From assembly GCA_022605405.1 (NCBI GenBank), contig JABYQQ010000029.1:124001-188000 (forward strand): a stretch of 64,000 nt of DNA, read 5' to 3'. Position numbers and translations under genes: made by a program. This stretch comes from Earliella scabrosa (Eukaryota; Basidiomycota; Agaricomycetes; Polyporales; Polyporaceae). The notes under the pieces are model-generated. The model saw only the letters and a program-made list of their open reading frames with translations. It made no database searches and was not told where the DNA came from. Below are positions 1 to 9,993 of this stretch, one piece after another. The stretch's first letter is position 1. Each line of letters begins with the position of its first letter.

Positions 1-3000
1 GTGAAAGGCGACTAGGTGGCGGGGCTGCTCACGCCTGAGGCCAATGGTCGACCGTCGTCCCGCCTGCATCAAGCACTGATGCGCGCAGTATCTGACTGAT
101 GGATCACGCCCTCTATCATCCCTTTGCAGCTTCCCCGCTCCTCTAAGAACGCACGAAGACAACTGACCGCAATGTCTACTTGGGTTTCCCAAGGACCCAA
201 GCGAATGCAATGCGCGATGCTCCTCTCAACAGACGACCGTCACGATCTCGGATTTCGATCGGCCACCTGTCGACCACACGAGCCCTCGCTCTATCTACAT
301 ACCCTGTATGGGCTATTGGCTCCGAGCCTCCGATGTGAGCGAGAGCCACTGGAGGTCTGGCTCACGGACCGCCTTGCGCCGCAGGCGTGTCTCCTCGTCG
401 GTAATTATGCGGCGACGAGCAGGGAATTTCTGACCGGGCAAGCTCGCTTCTCCAACGGGCGTAACTGCCAGCGTCCGCTGTACAGAACGTTATGTACGTC
501 TGTCCGACGTTCCGACTGCACACGCACACACGCCGTTTGATAGACATACATAGACGTGAAGTACGTGAAGACGGGGGCTCGACGCGGGACCAGGCTCGCC
601 GCTCGCAAAGGGTTAGCCATTCCAGTAGCCTGGATATGATTGAGATGGGGCTTCTGGATTCGGGAACTTGGAAGGCACACCGCCGCACTGCACCGCACCG
701 CACTCTCCATATTGCAATCGTCGGATTCCGAGGAACCTGGTCCTCACCTCTGGGGCAAAGTTCGTACCCCTCCATCATACGGGCCCATCCTGATGATGGC
801 GCACTAAATCCGCTTGGTATGGCATCTCCCGCAATAACATAAGCCCCATCCCCATCTCCATCTGCATCTCCGGAGTCCGCACAGGCCAAAACAACTTAGC
901 GGGACGCGACAATGGACGTCATGGATTGCTCGAGTGTTCTTGAGGCTTGAGCAATGAGACGGACACCGTTGCGACTCGAGCCAACGTGGTGCTCATGTCC
1001 GTCGCCATTCCTCGCGAGTCCCCGCCGGCACCCCCGTCGCGCTGCGACCCGCGCGCCGTAGCGGTGCGAATTTGAGCGAAAGACGCGCTAGCGACAAGCC
1101 CGATCAGGTTCGCTCCCGCCCCCTCCAATTGCAAGATGGTCGTCGCGTGGCGCAGCCGCGGACTGATCCTATTCTCCTTGAGGGAGATTCGCGAGAATCT
1201 GGCCAAATCATCCAGTCGCTGCCTTTGCGCTCGTTGGTGGCAGCTACGTACTCACTGCTACGGTTCTTCGCGGAGGATGCGAAACCTCCCGAACGCTCAC
1301 AACATGACGTCGACGGTCGGACGAAACGGACGACTCGCATCTTAGCCAGCCTCCCGGGCCACAAGGGTCTGGTCGGCAAGGGCCCAGGGGCCGGCGGGGA
1401 GAGAATCGGAGGATTCGGAGAGCAGGCGATTGGATGTCCGGCGACCAGGAATAGGCAGCGCAGGGCAGGCCGCCGGCATCGGACCGGGACTTGAAGGGGA
1501 GGGGATGAGGTCACTTCTTTCTTCACGTTAGCGAGTGATGGGAAGGGGAGGCGAGATCTGATTTGGGCAGATGCGGTCAATGGGATCTCGCATCGCACAT
1601 CTGCCATCTCGACCCGTTTTGATCTGATACGTCCCTCTCGCCTGCCCTGCATTGTGCAATTCACCAAGAAGTAACTTGCATGTCGCGTTCGTCTCTCTCG
1701 CCTGCTCTTCCATGTACTACGCTCGAGCTCTCCAGCACACGTATGCGTGTGTCGTCGCGCCCCCTCCGTTCGACGAGTCGCGTGAGGTACGGACGTCCAA
1801 GGCGGCGGCCTGAGCGCGCCAAACCTTCAAACCCATGAGAACCGTCCTCGCGCGCCGTCCCCGGAGTGGCAATGGCAAATGGCATGGATCACCGCGCACG
1901 TCCGAGTGTCCATGTAATGTACCGCCCCTCCGGCGGCGGCGTCAGCTCTCGGGCGCACGCACCGGGTTGGATCCCCTGCAAACTAAACCTACCTATCGGA
2001 ACTCTGAAACTCGCCCGCCGTCCCGGTGTACGTCCTCCCCACGTCCACCTCTCGTCCGCATGCCACGACTCGGGCGACGGGCATCGCCCACGTCAACGAC
2101 GCGTATGGCAAGTGGCAAAAGAGGCTCGTCTTCGTTTCTCGTGGCACCCTGTCCCCCCGACCCCCTTGTGTTCCCTCTCGCATCTCTGCGCCCGGCCTGC
2201 GGGCGCGGGCATCTCGCTCTTCCAGCTTCGAGCTCCCGACTACCGTATACTTCCTTCCCATGCCGTCCCATGCAAGGGAAACGATACGTACCAATTTCCG
2301 GATCCGTCCCTTGCCAAAAGGTCTCGCCGGAGCGCCCAGGTGAGCTTTCCATGTCCGCACTGGACTGCGCTATGTCAATGTCACCCGCACGGCCTACGCT
2401 GCGCGAGCGTCGGCCGCAAGTGCGAAGATTGCGAGCAGCGAAGCCGCGCGGGCGCAACGGCCACGTTTTCGCGCGTTCTCGAATGCCTTCCTTCGGAGGG
2501 GAACGGAAGTGCGGTCGAGCTCGGGTTCGGGTTCGCGAGTCGCGGGCAGGATGTGGGACGGAGAGTGATGGTATCGACGGACGATGACTGGCTCGCCTGT
2601 GTGTATGCGTGTGGTTCAACGGGCGAGGGCGAGTCGACGAAGCTGGCGAAGTGTTCCCTAGCGTTCCTTCTGACCGTCCCTCGCCTATCGCGCGACCATG
2701 TCGGACTCGGCTCACTGCACGGCAGTCCTCGTGGCTGGTGCCTCGCTACTCATCGACGTCGCTGAGCGCGTCGGCTCTCGGCTTTCGATAAGTACGTGCG
2801 TCTTGAATGGGTATGTGGCCACGGATGATGTCAGGCGCGGCGACTATTTTTGTCCCCTCCCCCTCCTGCGTGTCGGATTACGAGATGGCGCGGGTGGTAT
2901 GATCAATGGGCATGGAGGGATCTCCTCAGCCTGACCCTGCCTGAGCTGCATCGAGCGCGTTTAGCTGCGTTGGAACTTGGCGACATGCGCGGATCGGCAT

Positions 3001-3481
3001 CGCAGTGCGCACGCAGTAAAGTAGGGTTCAAGTTGTCATCCGACACTTGGAGCTTGAGTCTGGCGGAGCTCACCGGAGCGCGGAGTCCAGCTGGTAGGTT
3101 CCGCCAGAGTCTGACTTTGGGTACTGACACGAGCTGACAGTCGGCCGATGCGTCTGCGACACAAGCACACAAGGTTGGTGCGGATGGGATTCGGATGCAA
3201 GGCGAGGACGTCGGCGTCGGACGATTGCTCAACGTTGCTTACGGCCGCCTGCCGAGCGCAGGCCGAGTCGGAGCAGTGGGTTCTTTGCGGTCCGGTTCCG
3301 ATTGTCCACTCCGACGTGCGCTTCTCTTACCTCTTCCGGCGTCGAGCTCGATGGCGGCCTCGTCGAGCTCGCTGTCTCGCTCAGCTTGCGCCCCTCTTTG
3401 TCAACCCATCTCCGTGTCCGACATCTATCCCGGTCGGAAGAGCGCAGTCGCCGACGACACCCTCCCCATTTTCCCGGCGGG
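1..3481. other. Left flank without a supported gene
   Basis: All six frames were read. The open frames here are short, overlap each other on both strands and show no recognisable motif, no plausible splice pattern and no family resemblance. The sequence is GC-rich with pyrimidine-rich patches such as the stretch before 2240. I see no tRNA, rRNA or mobile-element ends. It may hold untranslated or regulatory sequence of a gene to the left of the window, but nothing in it proves that. Confidence 0.5.
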
Positions 3482-3496
3482 CCCTCGACTCTACTC
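3482..3496. repeat. Target-site duplication, 3' side of LINE
   Basis: The 15 bases ccctcgactctactc occur here, directly before the T-run that is the LINE's poly(A) tail on the minus strand. The identical 15 bases occur at 9979-9993 directly beyond the other end of the element. A perfect duplication of this length is the expected footprint of target-primed reverse transcription and implies a recent insertion. Confidence 0.93.
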
Positions 3497-3680
3497 TTTT
3501 TTTTTTTTTTTTTTTTTTTGCTCACAGTAAGTATCCCTGCTTCGAATACATGACGGTCTGTACTCCTACGGGACCCGCGGCGTAAGCCAGAGCGGGCGTA
3601 ACTACACAAGAACAACTACGATGTCACGAAAATGTGCGAGTCGCAGGACAGCAGGTGGAAAGGGGGTTGACGCAGAGCGT

Positions 3681-6600
3681 CTACGCGTGGGTAGGAGGAG
3701 CGTCCGCAAAGGTGAACGCCGTGGGATGCTGCTCAAGGAAGTCCATGATGAGCGGGAACGGGTCGAGCTCCCCGAGGTAGTCATCCCACGTCAGGGAGTA
3801 GGGAGCGCGAGGATAGAAGGTGCATCGGTCGAAGACGTGCCGCCGAGTCTGGAGCTCGGGTCGGTCGCAGGAGCAGTGCGTGGGTTGGTCAGGGAAGAAG
3901 CGTAGGCGATACGCCCCGATTGGCGAATGATCAGTGAGACAGCGGACCATGCGCGCACACAGCGACTTGGACGCGCCGGTCCGCTTCAAGGGGAAATTGC
4001 CAGTGTGTGTAACAACGCGGAGAGCGGGGTGCTGGGGATAGCGGCGGCCCCAGTACTTGGGACCTCGCGCCATATCTCTCCAGTCCTCGCGCGCATTGTC
4101 GGTCACGATGAAGCGACCGTAAGTGAGAGAGACGGGACATGGTCTGGGTAGAGCGACAGCGGGGTCATTGACTGCCAGCCCCACCGCTTCGTCAATACGC
4201 TCATTGAGCTCCACATCCCGGTGTGAGGGGCAGTAGGAGAAGACAAGCTTTCGGGCCGGGTCTCCATCCAGCCACGCGCGAATGTTCGCACACGCCTTGA
4301 GAGAAACACTCTGGCCGGCGTGTAAGTGCGGTTCCAAGATGGTCTTGACTGCGGACTCGCCGTCGGAGAAGATGTGGATCGTGTTGAAACCGGCACCACA
4401 GGCATAGGCAATTGCCATGCCAAGAGCAACCAGTTCTGCATCGTAGCTGAGGGAGCGACCAGTGGCGGCCATGCGAGCGTGTATCCGGACGGAGCCGTGG
4501 TATGCGTGGTATCCGGCTGCGGACTTCGCAAGCATGGGAAAGGCGCTGCCATCGGTGAATAAGTACAGCGTGTCCGGGTCATCCCGGCATGCTTGAATAC
4601 GAGGGAGGAGTACATTTGTGATCCACGTGTCGAGCTCCGCAGACCGTTTCTTTGGGTGCTCGAGTAGGAATCGGATTCGGTCCCCATGGGTGTCGACGAG
4701 GCGCCGGCCGGGACGACACTCCGGGTGTAGTGGGTCGAATGACTCGGTGACTATGCCGAAGTGTTCGGGTGCATGCGAGAGAGGGAGAGTGTCGGCAGGC
4801 TTGGGGAGCTCGGCCGTAAACCGGATGAATGGAGCACCGTCAGATGGTCCAAGGCGGGTGGGGAAAAGGGCAGCCAGCGGGTGCGAGGCCATAAGGGTGC
4901 GGATGCGCAAGAAGTAGCGTTCCTGCAGCTTCCGTACATAGAGTCCGATGGGCATTACCCCACCAAATGCTTCCAGTGCGCCAGCGGGTGAAGTCCGGAA
5001 GCCGCCAGTGATCCAGCGCATGGCGTCGTTGTGCGCCGTGCGGAGTGGGGCCATGCGCGTCTTGGAGCGCGCTGTGTACCACACCTGACAGCCGTAGGTC
5101 ATGAGTGGCAGGACGCAGGATATATATAGCTTTCGCTTCTGGGGAGGGGAGAGGCCGCGGACAGAGTTGCCAAGCATCAGCATCGATTGAACTGTCGAGC
5201 GGGCAGCCTGTGCGTAGTACTTGATGTGGTGCTGAAAGGTCAGCTCGGAGTCGAGAAAGACCCCAAGCCACTTCCAGACCTTCTTCGGCTTGAGCGGGCG
5301 ATGTCGATCGAATGGTCCACGCATAAGGCGAATGTCAAGCGGCTTGTGCTCCTTGCGTAGCCGCGCGGAGATGAAGTGGCATGCCTCAGTCTTCTCGTGC
5401 TCGACTACAAGCCCGAGTTGACCAAGCACATGCTCCGCCTTGTGATATGCCTCCACAAGGAGGAAGTTGTTGATGGCAATGTGGTCCGAGGTGGCCGTGA
5501 ACAGTCCGTCGTCGACATAGAACTTGAGGTCGACTTCGGCCTGCGTAGTGGAGACAGGAAACAGCACATGAAGAGCCGGTGAGATGTAGATGTTCGAGAG
5601 GACAGGTGACAGCCCAGACCCCTGACCCACCCCGACGCCTGGAGCAACAAAGTCCGGAGACTGAGCGTTGCCCCACACGAAAGACGTGGAGCGTCCCGAA
5701 AGATACGAACGGAAGAACGCAACATATGCCCGGTTGAACCCATAGCGCTGGAGTATGCGAGCCAGCATCTCGTGCTGGACTGAGGGGAAAAACTGGGCGA
5801 CGTCAAAGGCTAGACACGACGTCACTAGACCCTGACGCCACCCCATGCGGATGTGATGGACAAGGGAAGACACCGCGTCCACAGTAGAATGCTGCTTGGT
5901 GCCTCCAAACTGGTTTGGGTGGAGTAGCCCAAACTTGTTGCACTCGAAGTGAAGGCGCTCCGCCAAGATGCGTTCCGCAAGTTTGCCAACGCAGCTTAGA
6001 AGTACGATGGGACGATATGCCTTAATGCGCGAGTAGTCGGCTTTGTGGGGCTTCGGGATGACAACTGAGACAGCTCGCTTAAACTGCTCCGGCCAGTATC
6101 CAAGCGCCAGACAGGCGTTGAATATCGCCAGCAGAATCGCAGCGAAGTGCCGATCGCCAACGAGAGAGCGAAGATGAGACCACCTTATGTGATCCCATCC
6201 CGGTGCAGAGTTGCGCGCCTCCTTGAGAGCATCTTGAAGTTCGCGGTCTGATATTGGTGGGCAGTCGCGCTCCTCTCGCGCGTCTACCTGATCAAGAATA
6301 GAGAAGTCGACCGTACGGTCAACTGCTGCATGGAAAGTCGAGTCAAGCGCCGTCCATAGTTCCTCCTGGGTCCGGACCGGATGGTCCCCATGAACGATGC
6401 CCGAGTACATAGGAAGGGCGCGCGGGCGAGTCCAGGACATCAAGTCCCAAACCCGCTTCCTTGTTTCCGCGACCTCTGTAATGCGCTCGTCGAAGAACTT
6501 GCGCTTCGCTGCACGCAGGGTGGCGAGATACGCACGCCGAGCGAGGTGCGCGCGATCGCGCGCTGCATGCACAAGCGCAGCATGACGTATGCGCTCTGCA

Positions 6601-7646
6601 AGGTCTGCACCCCTGGGATAGTGGCGCGCAATGACGCGCACTTCGTTGATGGCCAGGCGGAAACCCTCGCGCGCATCTGCGCACTCGTTATTCCACCATG
6701 AGTTGGATTTGTGAGAGAAGCGACGTGGACGCGCGTGATCATTCCACGCTGCCGCTATGGCTGCAAAGAGCTGATCCACCCGCTCCTGCAGTGCTACGAG
6801 GCTTGTGATTGGATCTGCTGAGATGGCCTCGGAGCGCTGGCGAATGTCCTCGAGGAACTTTTGCTCCTCCTCGGAACGAATGGGAATAGTGGGAGCCCCT
6901 TCCAGCGCCCACACAGTGGTAGGCAGCTTGACGCGAAGGGGGACATGGTCAGACGGGCCCATGTCATCATATAGAAGCTCGAGCTGGGGGATGAATAGAC
7001 CGGCGGGAACGGCAGCCAGGTCGATGACAGTCGACCGCCCAGACCCGTGTGGATAATGAGTGGCAGCACCTGGGGTGTTGATGATTGTCAGGCCCAGGTT
7101 GTCAAACAAGGACGTGACACTATGCACGCGTTCTGCGCTATCGGATGGATACTCCGGATCCCACAGAACGCTGTGCGTGTTGAAATCGCCGCCGATGCAG
7201 TCAAGCGCAGGCAGCTCGTGGATGATGCGGTGCAGGTAACGCACCGCCTCGTTGTGTACGTCATTGTAGACGTTGAGGATCTGAATGGGTTCCGCATCAG
7301 CACGCAGTGTGAGGGAGAGAAGCATACAGTCCCGGTGCGAGACCGACGCATGGAGACGGGAGATCGCATTCACGAGACGCCGGTTGACATAGCACGCCAC
7401 CCGGGACTCGTACTGGGGAACAAGCAGCTGCCAGTTCGGATGAATGACAGTGCCATACAGCCAGCCCTCGACGACACGCTCGTGTGGCCCCACGTCGGCC
7501 GTCGAAGCAACAGGCTTGAGACGCCCGTGCCAGGGTTCCTGGACACAGAAGACATCACACGAAGAGGCAAAACTCTCCAGCATGGAAGATGTCTGCGCAT
7601 TGGAGCGGTTCACATTCTGATATACAACAGAAAGCTGGGACAACAT
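3681..7646 (-). CDS. LINE ORF2: endonuclease, reverse transcriptase, RNase H
   Basis: A 1321-residue polyprotein that nicks target DNA, copies the element RNA and removes RNA. The N-terminal endonuclease/exonuclease/phosphatase domain (about residues 1-235) shows QEPW, GGDFNTHS and SDHVPL. The reverse transcriptase (about 450-750) shows YRPIVLLS, FGGTKQHST, the AFDVAQFFPSV block and the catalytic YVDD, which replaces the commoner YADD. A RNase H domain near 1010-1140 carries TDGS, YDAEL, SDGES and a CPSHRDVELNERID block, matching its acidic catalytic residues. The C-terminus has a Cys/His cluster (CSCDRPELQTRRHVFDRC). The frame is uninterrupted. The start is the first ATG, three nucleotides after the ORF1 stop. 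Translation probably depends on termination and re-initiation. Confidence 0.95.
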   Translation of the reverse strand: MLSQLSVVYQNVNRSNAQTSSMLESFASSCDVFCVQEPWHGRLKPVASTADVGPHERVVEGWLYGTVIHPNWQLLVPQYESRVACYVNRRLVNAISRLHASVSHRDCMLLSLTLRADAEPIQILNVYNDVHNEAVRYLHRIIHELPALDCIGGDFNTHSVLWDPEYPSDSAERVHSVTSLFDNLGLTIINTPGAATHYPHGSGRSTVIDLAAVPAGLFIPQLELLYDDMGPSDHVPLRVKLPTTVWALEGAPTIPIRSEEEQKFLEDIRQRSEAISADPITSLVALQERVDQLFAAIAAAWNDHARPRRFSHKSNSWWNNECADAREGFRLAINEVRVIARHYPRGADLAERIRHAALVHAARDRAHLARRAYLATLRAAKRKFFDERITEVAETRKRVWDLMSWTRPRALPMYSGIVHGDHPVRTQEELWTALDSTFHAAVDRTVDFSILDQVDAREERDCPPISDRELQDALKEARNSAPGWDHIRWSHLRSLVGDRHFAAILLAIFNACLALGYWPEQFKRAVSVVIPKPHKADYSRIKAYRPIVLLSCVGKLAERILAERLHFECNKFGLLHPNQFGGTKQHSTVDAVSSLVHHIRMGWRQGLVTSCLAFDVAQFFPSVQHEMLARILQRYGFNRAYVAFFRSYLSGRSTSFVWGNAQSPDFVAPGVGVGQGSGLSPVLSNIYISPALHVLFPVSTTQAEVDLKFYVDDGLFTATSDHIAINNFLLVEAYHKAEHVLGQLGLVVEHEKTEACHFISARLRKEHKPLDIRLMRGPFDRHRPLKPKKVWKWLGVFLDSELTFQHHIKYYAQAARSTVQSMLMLGNSVRGLSPPQKRKLYISCVLPLMTYGCQVWYTARSKTRMAPLRTAHNDAMRWITGGFRTSPAGALEAFGGVMPIGLYVRKLQERYFLRIRTLMASHPLAALFPTRLGPSDGAPFIRFTAELPKPADTLPLSHAPEHFGIVTESFDPLHPECRPGRRLVDTHGDRIRFLLEHPKKRSAELDTWITNVLLPRIQACRDDPDTLYLFTDGSAFPMLAKSAAGYHAYHGSVRIHARMAATGRSLSYDAELVALGMAIAYACGAGFNTIHIFSDGESAVKTILEPHLHAGQSVSLKACANIRAWLDGDPARKLVFSYCPSHRDVELNERIDEAVGLAVNDPAVALPRPCPVSLTYGRFIVTDNAREDWRDMARGPKYWGRRYPQHPALRVVTHTGNFPLKRTGASKSLCARMVRCLTDHSPIGAYRLRFFPDQPTHCSCDRPELQTRRHVFDRCTFYPRAPYSLTWDDYLGELDPFPLIMDFLEQHPTAFTFADAPPTHA

Positions 7647-7649
7647 GAG

Positions 7650-9770
7650 TCACGTCTGCATTTCCACATCACCTCCACCCCTTTCCGTCTGACCGCGCTC
7701 GCGCCGACGACCTGACTGTGAAAGAGGTGAGAGGGGGACGACGGTGGTCGGGCCAAAACGCACCTGACGTCCTTGAGACGGACCAGCTGTGGAGCGCGGT
7801 CCCTCCCGGGACCTGCTCTGTGGGGAAGGCTCACCGCCCCGACGCTCCGTACGGGGAGGGCGGTTCGCGTTGTGCGCATAGATCCAACTCGCGTCGGAAC
7901 GGTTTTGGACGAACTCGCAGGTGGCGTGGGTGGCGGGATGAGGACCACCACAGTTCGCACACCGGAAGTGGGTGCAGGCCTCGTTGGCGGGCCTATCCTG
8001 GCAACAGGTTGTGAACTGGCGGTGCTGCTTCGCGGTGTGCTCACCGGCGCACACTTCGCAGATGCTATACGACAGGGTGCACTTCCGCCAGAAGTGGCCG
8101 AACGTGAAGCATCGCGTGCACTGAGGCAGCGACGCTTTGTCATCGAGGACGATTGGGGCCACAGGGCCCACCGAGAACAGAATAGATTTGTGCTTGAGGG
8201 CCCGCTCGACGGTCCCTTGCGCGTCGTCGGTCAGCTCGACCACAAGCATATTGTTCGGGCGCCGGTGGTCGGTAACGGTCCAGCGAATGTCGGTGATGCG
8301 ACCTTGGTACTCGCTCCATGCAGCCGAGGCTTTGAGGGGCGCCGCAGCCGTCTGAGGGTCGATGTCATGGTCGTGATCGTCGATGGACTGAATGCCGCGG
8401 AAGCCAAAGCAGACCCGGAAGCGGTGCCGGGACACCGTTAACGAGTGCTGCGAGACGTTGCAGGCAGTAGCGAGGGCTTCACGGATGATGGGGAAGGCGG
8501 AGTCAGGGGGGACGGAGGTGAAGACAAGCGTGAGATTGCCTGTCGTTCCGAAGTGGGAGTCCTCAATGTCAAGCCTGGAGATGTCGCCCTCGGGCGCACC
8601 AGCCAGCCTGTCTTTGATGCGCTCAGCCAGCCAGCCCGGGAGTGGGCGGAGGTCAGGCGGGATTGGAGGGGAGAAGTGAACGTAGATCTTCTTGGGAAGC
8701 TTGCGTTGCGCCCTGGTCTTCTTCTTCTTCCTTCTCGGGGCAGCCGGCCCCGGGGAGGAGAGGCGAGAGGCAAGATCAAAGCGGAGGGGAGGGACGGACG
8801 AGGCCATGGTGCGTGGCGTCGCCCGGGAGATTTCGGACGCGCGGGAGGGCGCGCGGGAGGGCTCGGTGATACGAGACGGCGCCATCGAAGCGGCGCGCGA
8901 GGGGGCGCGCGAGGGAGCGCGTGAGGAAGTGGGGGGAGGGTCGCCATAGACAGCCTGGTACGTTTCGACCAGCTCGGCGTAGGACAGCTCCACGCCGCAG
9001 ACCTGGAGGTGGTAGTCGCGCAGCTCGCGGAGCTTCGCGTAGTAGTCCGAGGGAGGCGGGGACGTTGAGGGAGCCGACGACGTGCTTGGAGCCCGGGGCC
9101 GCTTGGTGGCAGCCTTCGCGGGTCCCTGCACGGAGCTCGAGCCGTCGTTGCTCGCCCGGGAAGGGGAACGCGCAACTTCGGCCCACGATGGACCGGGAGG
9201 GGTCCTGGAACGCGGCGTCGGAGACGGGGCGGGATCTGGAGTCTTGGCCGGCGGCTGCTGCTGTGCAGCCTTGATGTCATCAAGCTCGCGCGTCACGCGC
9301 TCGAGCTTGTCCTGGAGACCGGCAGTTGCTGAGTTGACGTGGAGGCCGGAGCGAAAGGTATCCGCCAGAAGGCCGTTGAGGGAGTCGAGGGAGCATGCGA
9401 GGTGATGGTAGGCGAGGTTTGTCAGGCGCGGGGATAGGTCCTGCTCCTGCGCGATGTTTTTGCGGTATCCTAGGAGGAAGTCCCGCATTGCGGAGACAGA
9501 GCGCGCCATGGCATCAGTGATTCCAAGCAGTCCGTCCTCAGCGACGAAGTCGCCCACGGACAGGTACTTAGAATCCATCTGCCAGTCGCTAGAGGGAGCG
9601 TCAGCGGGGGATGGGGAGCGAGGAGTCAGCTCACGCGTTTCCTGCACGTCCTCCATCTCCGCGGAAGGGTTCATGTCGTCCAGTCCCGTCTGGGACTGCG
9701 AGAAGTCTTCGGGGGGTTCGGGAGTGCGACGGCGTGAACCCGGGGGTGACGACGTCGCACGCCGCTTCAT
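7650..9770 (-). CDS. LINE ORF1: Gag-like RNA-binding protein
   Basis: A 706-residue protein that should coat the element RNA and form the retrotransposition particle. The first 330 residues are low-complexity and Ser/Pro/Arg-rich, with tandem APSRAPSRA-type repeats around 290-320 and a helical stretch near 60-175. A basic patch (RRKKKKTRAQRK) follows. Towards the C-terminus there are zinc knuckles: CTRCFTFGHFWRKC (CX2CX4HX4C), a CEVC half and CANCGGPHPATHATC. This order, an adaptor-like middle followed by two or three CCHC-type knuckles, is usual for Tad1/I/Jockey ORF1 proteins. The ATG at 9770 lies about 208 nt inside the 5' end of the element. No interruption is present. Confidence 0.9.
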   Translation of the reverse strand: MKRRATSSPPGSRRRTPEPPEDFSQSQTGLDDMNPSAEMEDVQETRELTPRSPSPADAPSSDWQMDSKYLSVGDFVAEDGLLGITDAMARSVSAMRDFLLGYRKNIAQEQDLSPRLTNLAYHHLACSLDSLNGLLADTFRSGLHVNSATAGLQDKLERVTRELDDIKAAQQQPPAKTPDPAPSPTPRSRTPPGPSWAEVARSPSRASNDGSSSVQGPAKAATKRPRAPSTSSAPSTSPPPSDYYAKLRELRDYHLQVCGVELSYAELVETYQAVYGDPPPTSSRAPSRAPSRAASMAPSRITEPSRAPSRASEISRATPRTMASSVPPLRFDLASRLSSPGPAAPRRKKKKTRAQRKLPKKIYVHFSPPIPPDLRPLPGWLAERIKDRLAGAPEGDISRLDIEDSHFGTTGNLTLVFTSVPPDSAFPIIREALATACNVSQHSLTVSRHRFRVCFGFRGIQSIDDHDHDIDPQTAAAPLKASAAWSEYQGRITDIRWTVTDHRRPNNMLVVELTDDAQGTVERALKHKSILFSVGPVAPIVLDDKASLPQCTRCFTFGHFWRKCTLSYSICEVCAGEHTAKQHRQFTTCCQDRPANEACTHFRCANCGGPHPATHATCEFVQNRSDASWIYAHNANRPPRTERRGGEPSPQSRSREGPRSTAGPSQGRQVRFGPTTVVPLSPLSQSGRRRERGQTERGGGDVEMQT

Positions 9771-9978
9771 GGAGGAAGGTCTTGTCGGGCGTGTATCGAT
9801 TTGCCCAACTGGGTCGAAGCGGGCGCTGCGGTTGTGTTTCTGTGGAAGCCCTTCGGGGCCTTTAGCACTCGGAGGGGCCGTTTTACGACGAATGGGAAGA
9901 GGGGGAGAAGGAAGGGGCTACGTGGGTGACCGGCGCTTATTCGAAGATGATGGTGGTACGGGTGCAAGATGGATTGCC

Positions 9979-9993
9979 CCCTCGACTCTACTC
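9979..9993. repeat. Target-site duplication, 5' side of LINE
   Basis: This is the second copy of ccctcgactctactc, identical over 15 bases to 3482-3496. The base before each copy differs (g at 3481, c at 9978), which fixes the length at 15. The element's own 5' end on the minus strand therefore begins at 9978 with GGCAATCC. Confidence 0.93.

Larger units (their letters stand above)
3497..9978 (-). mobile_element. Full-length LINE (non-LTR retrotransposon), two intact ORFs
   Basis: Read on the minus strand, the element starts at 9978, has a leader of about 208 nt, ORF1 (9770-7650), a 3-nt gap, ORF2 (7646-3681), a 3' UTR of about 160 nt and a run of 23 A (3519-3497). It is bounded by a perfect 15-bp duplication. 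Gag-like ORF1 with zinc knuckles, and ORF2 with AP-endonuclease, reverse transcriptase and RNase H domains, fit the Tad1/I-like LINEs common in fungi; the clade is inferred from domain order, not from a tree. Neither ORF has a stop or frameshift, so the copy looks young and possibly active. GT-to-AT decay of the kind left by repeat-induced point mutation is not evident in its GC-rich frames. Confidence 0.95.

Noticed and set aside
1835..2765. Overlapping 240-300-codon frames on both strands
   Set aside because: They overlap in several frames, have Arg/Pro/Ser-biased chance composition and show no splice logic or motif.
7646..7652. TGACTCA (AP-1/Gcn4-like site)
   Set aside because: It is formed by the ORF1 stop and the spacer inside the LINE transcript, so a coincidence rather than a regulatory site.
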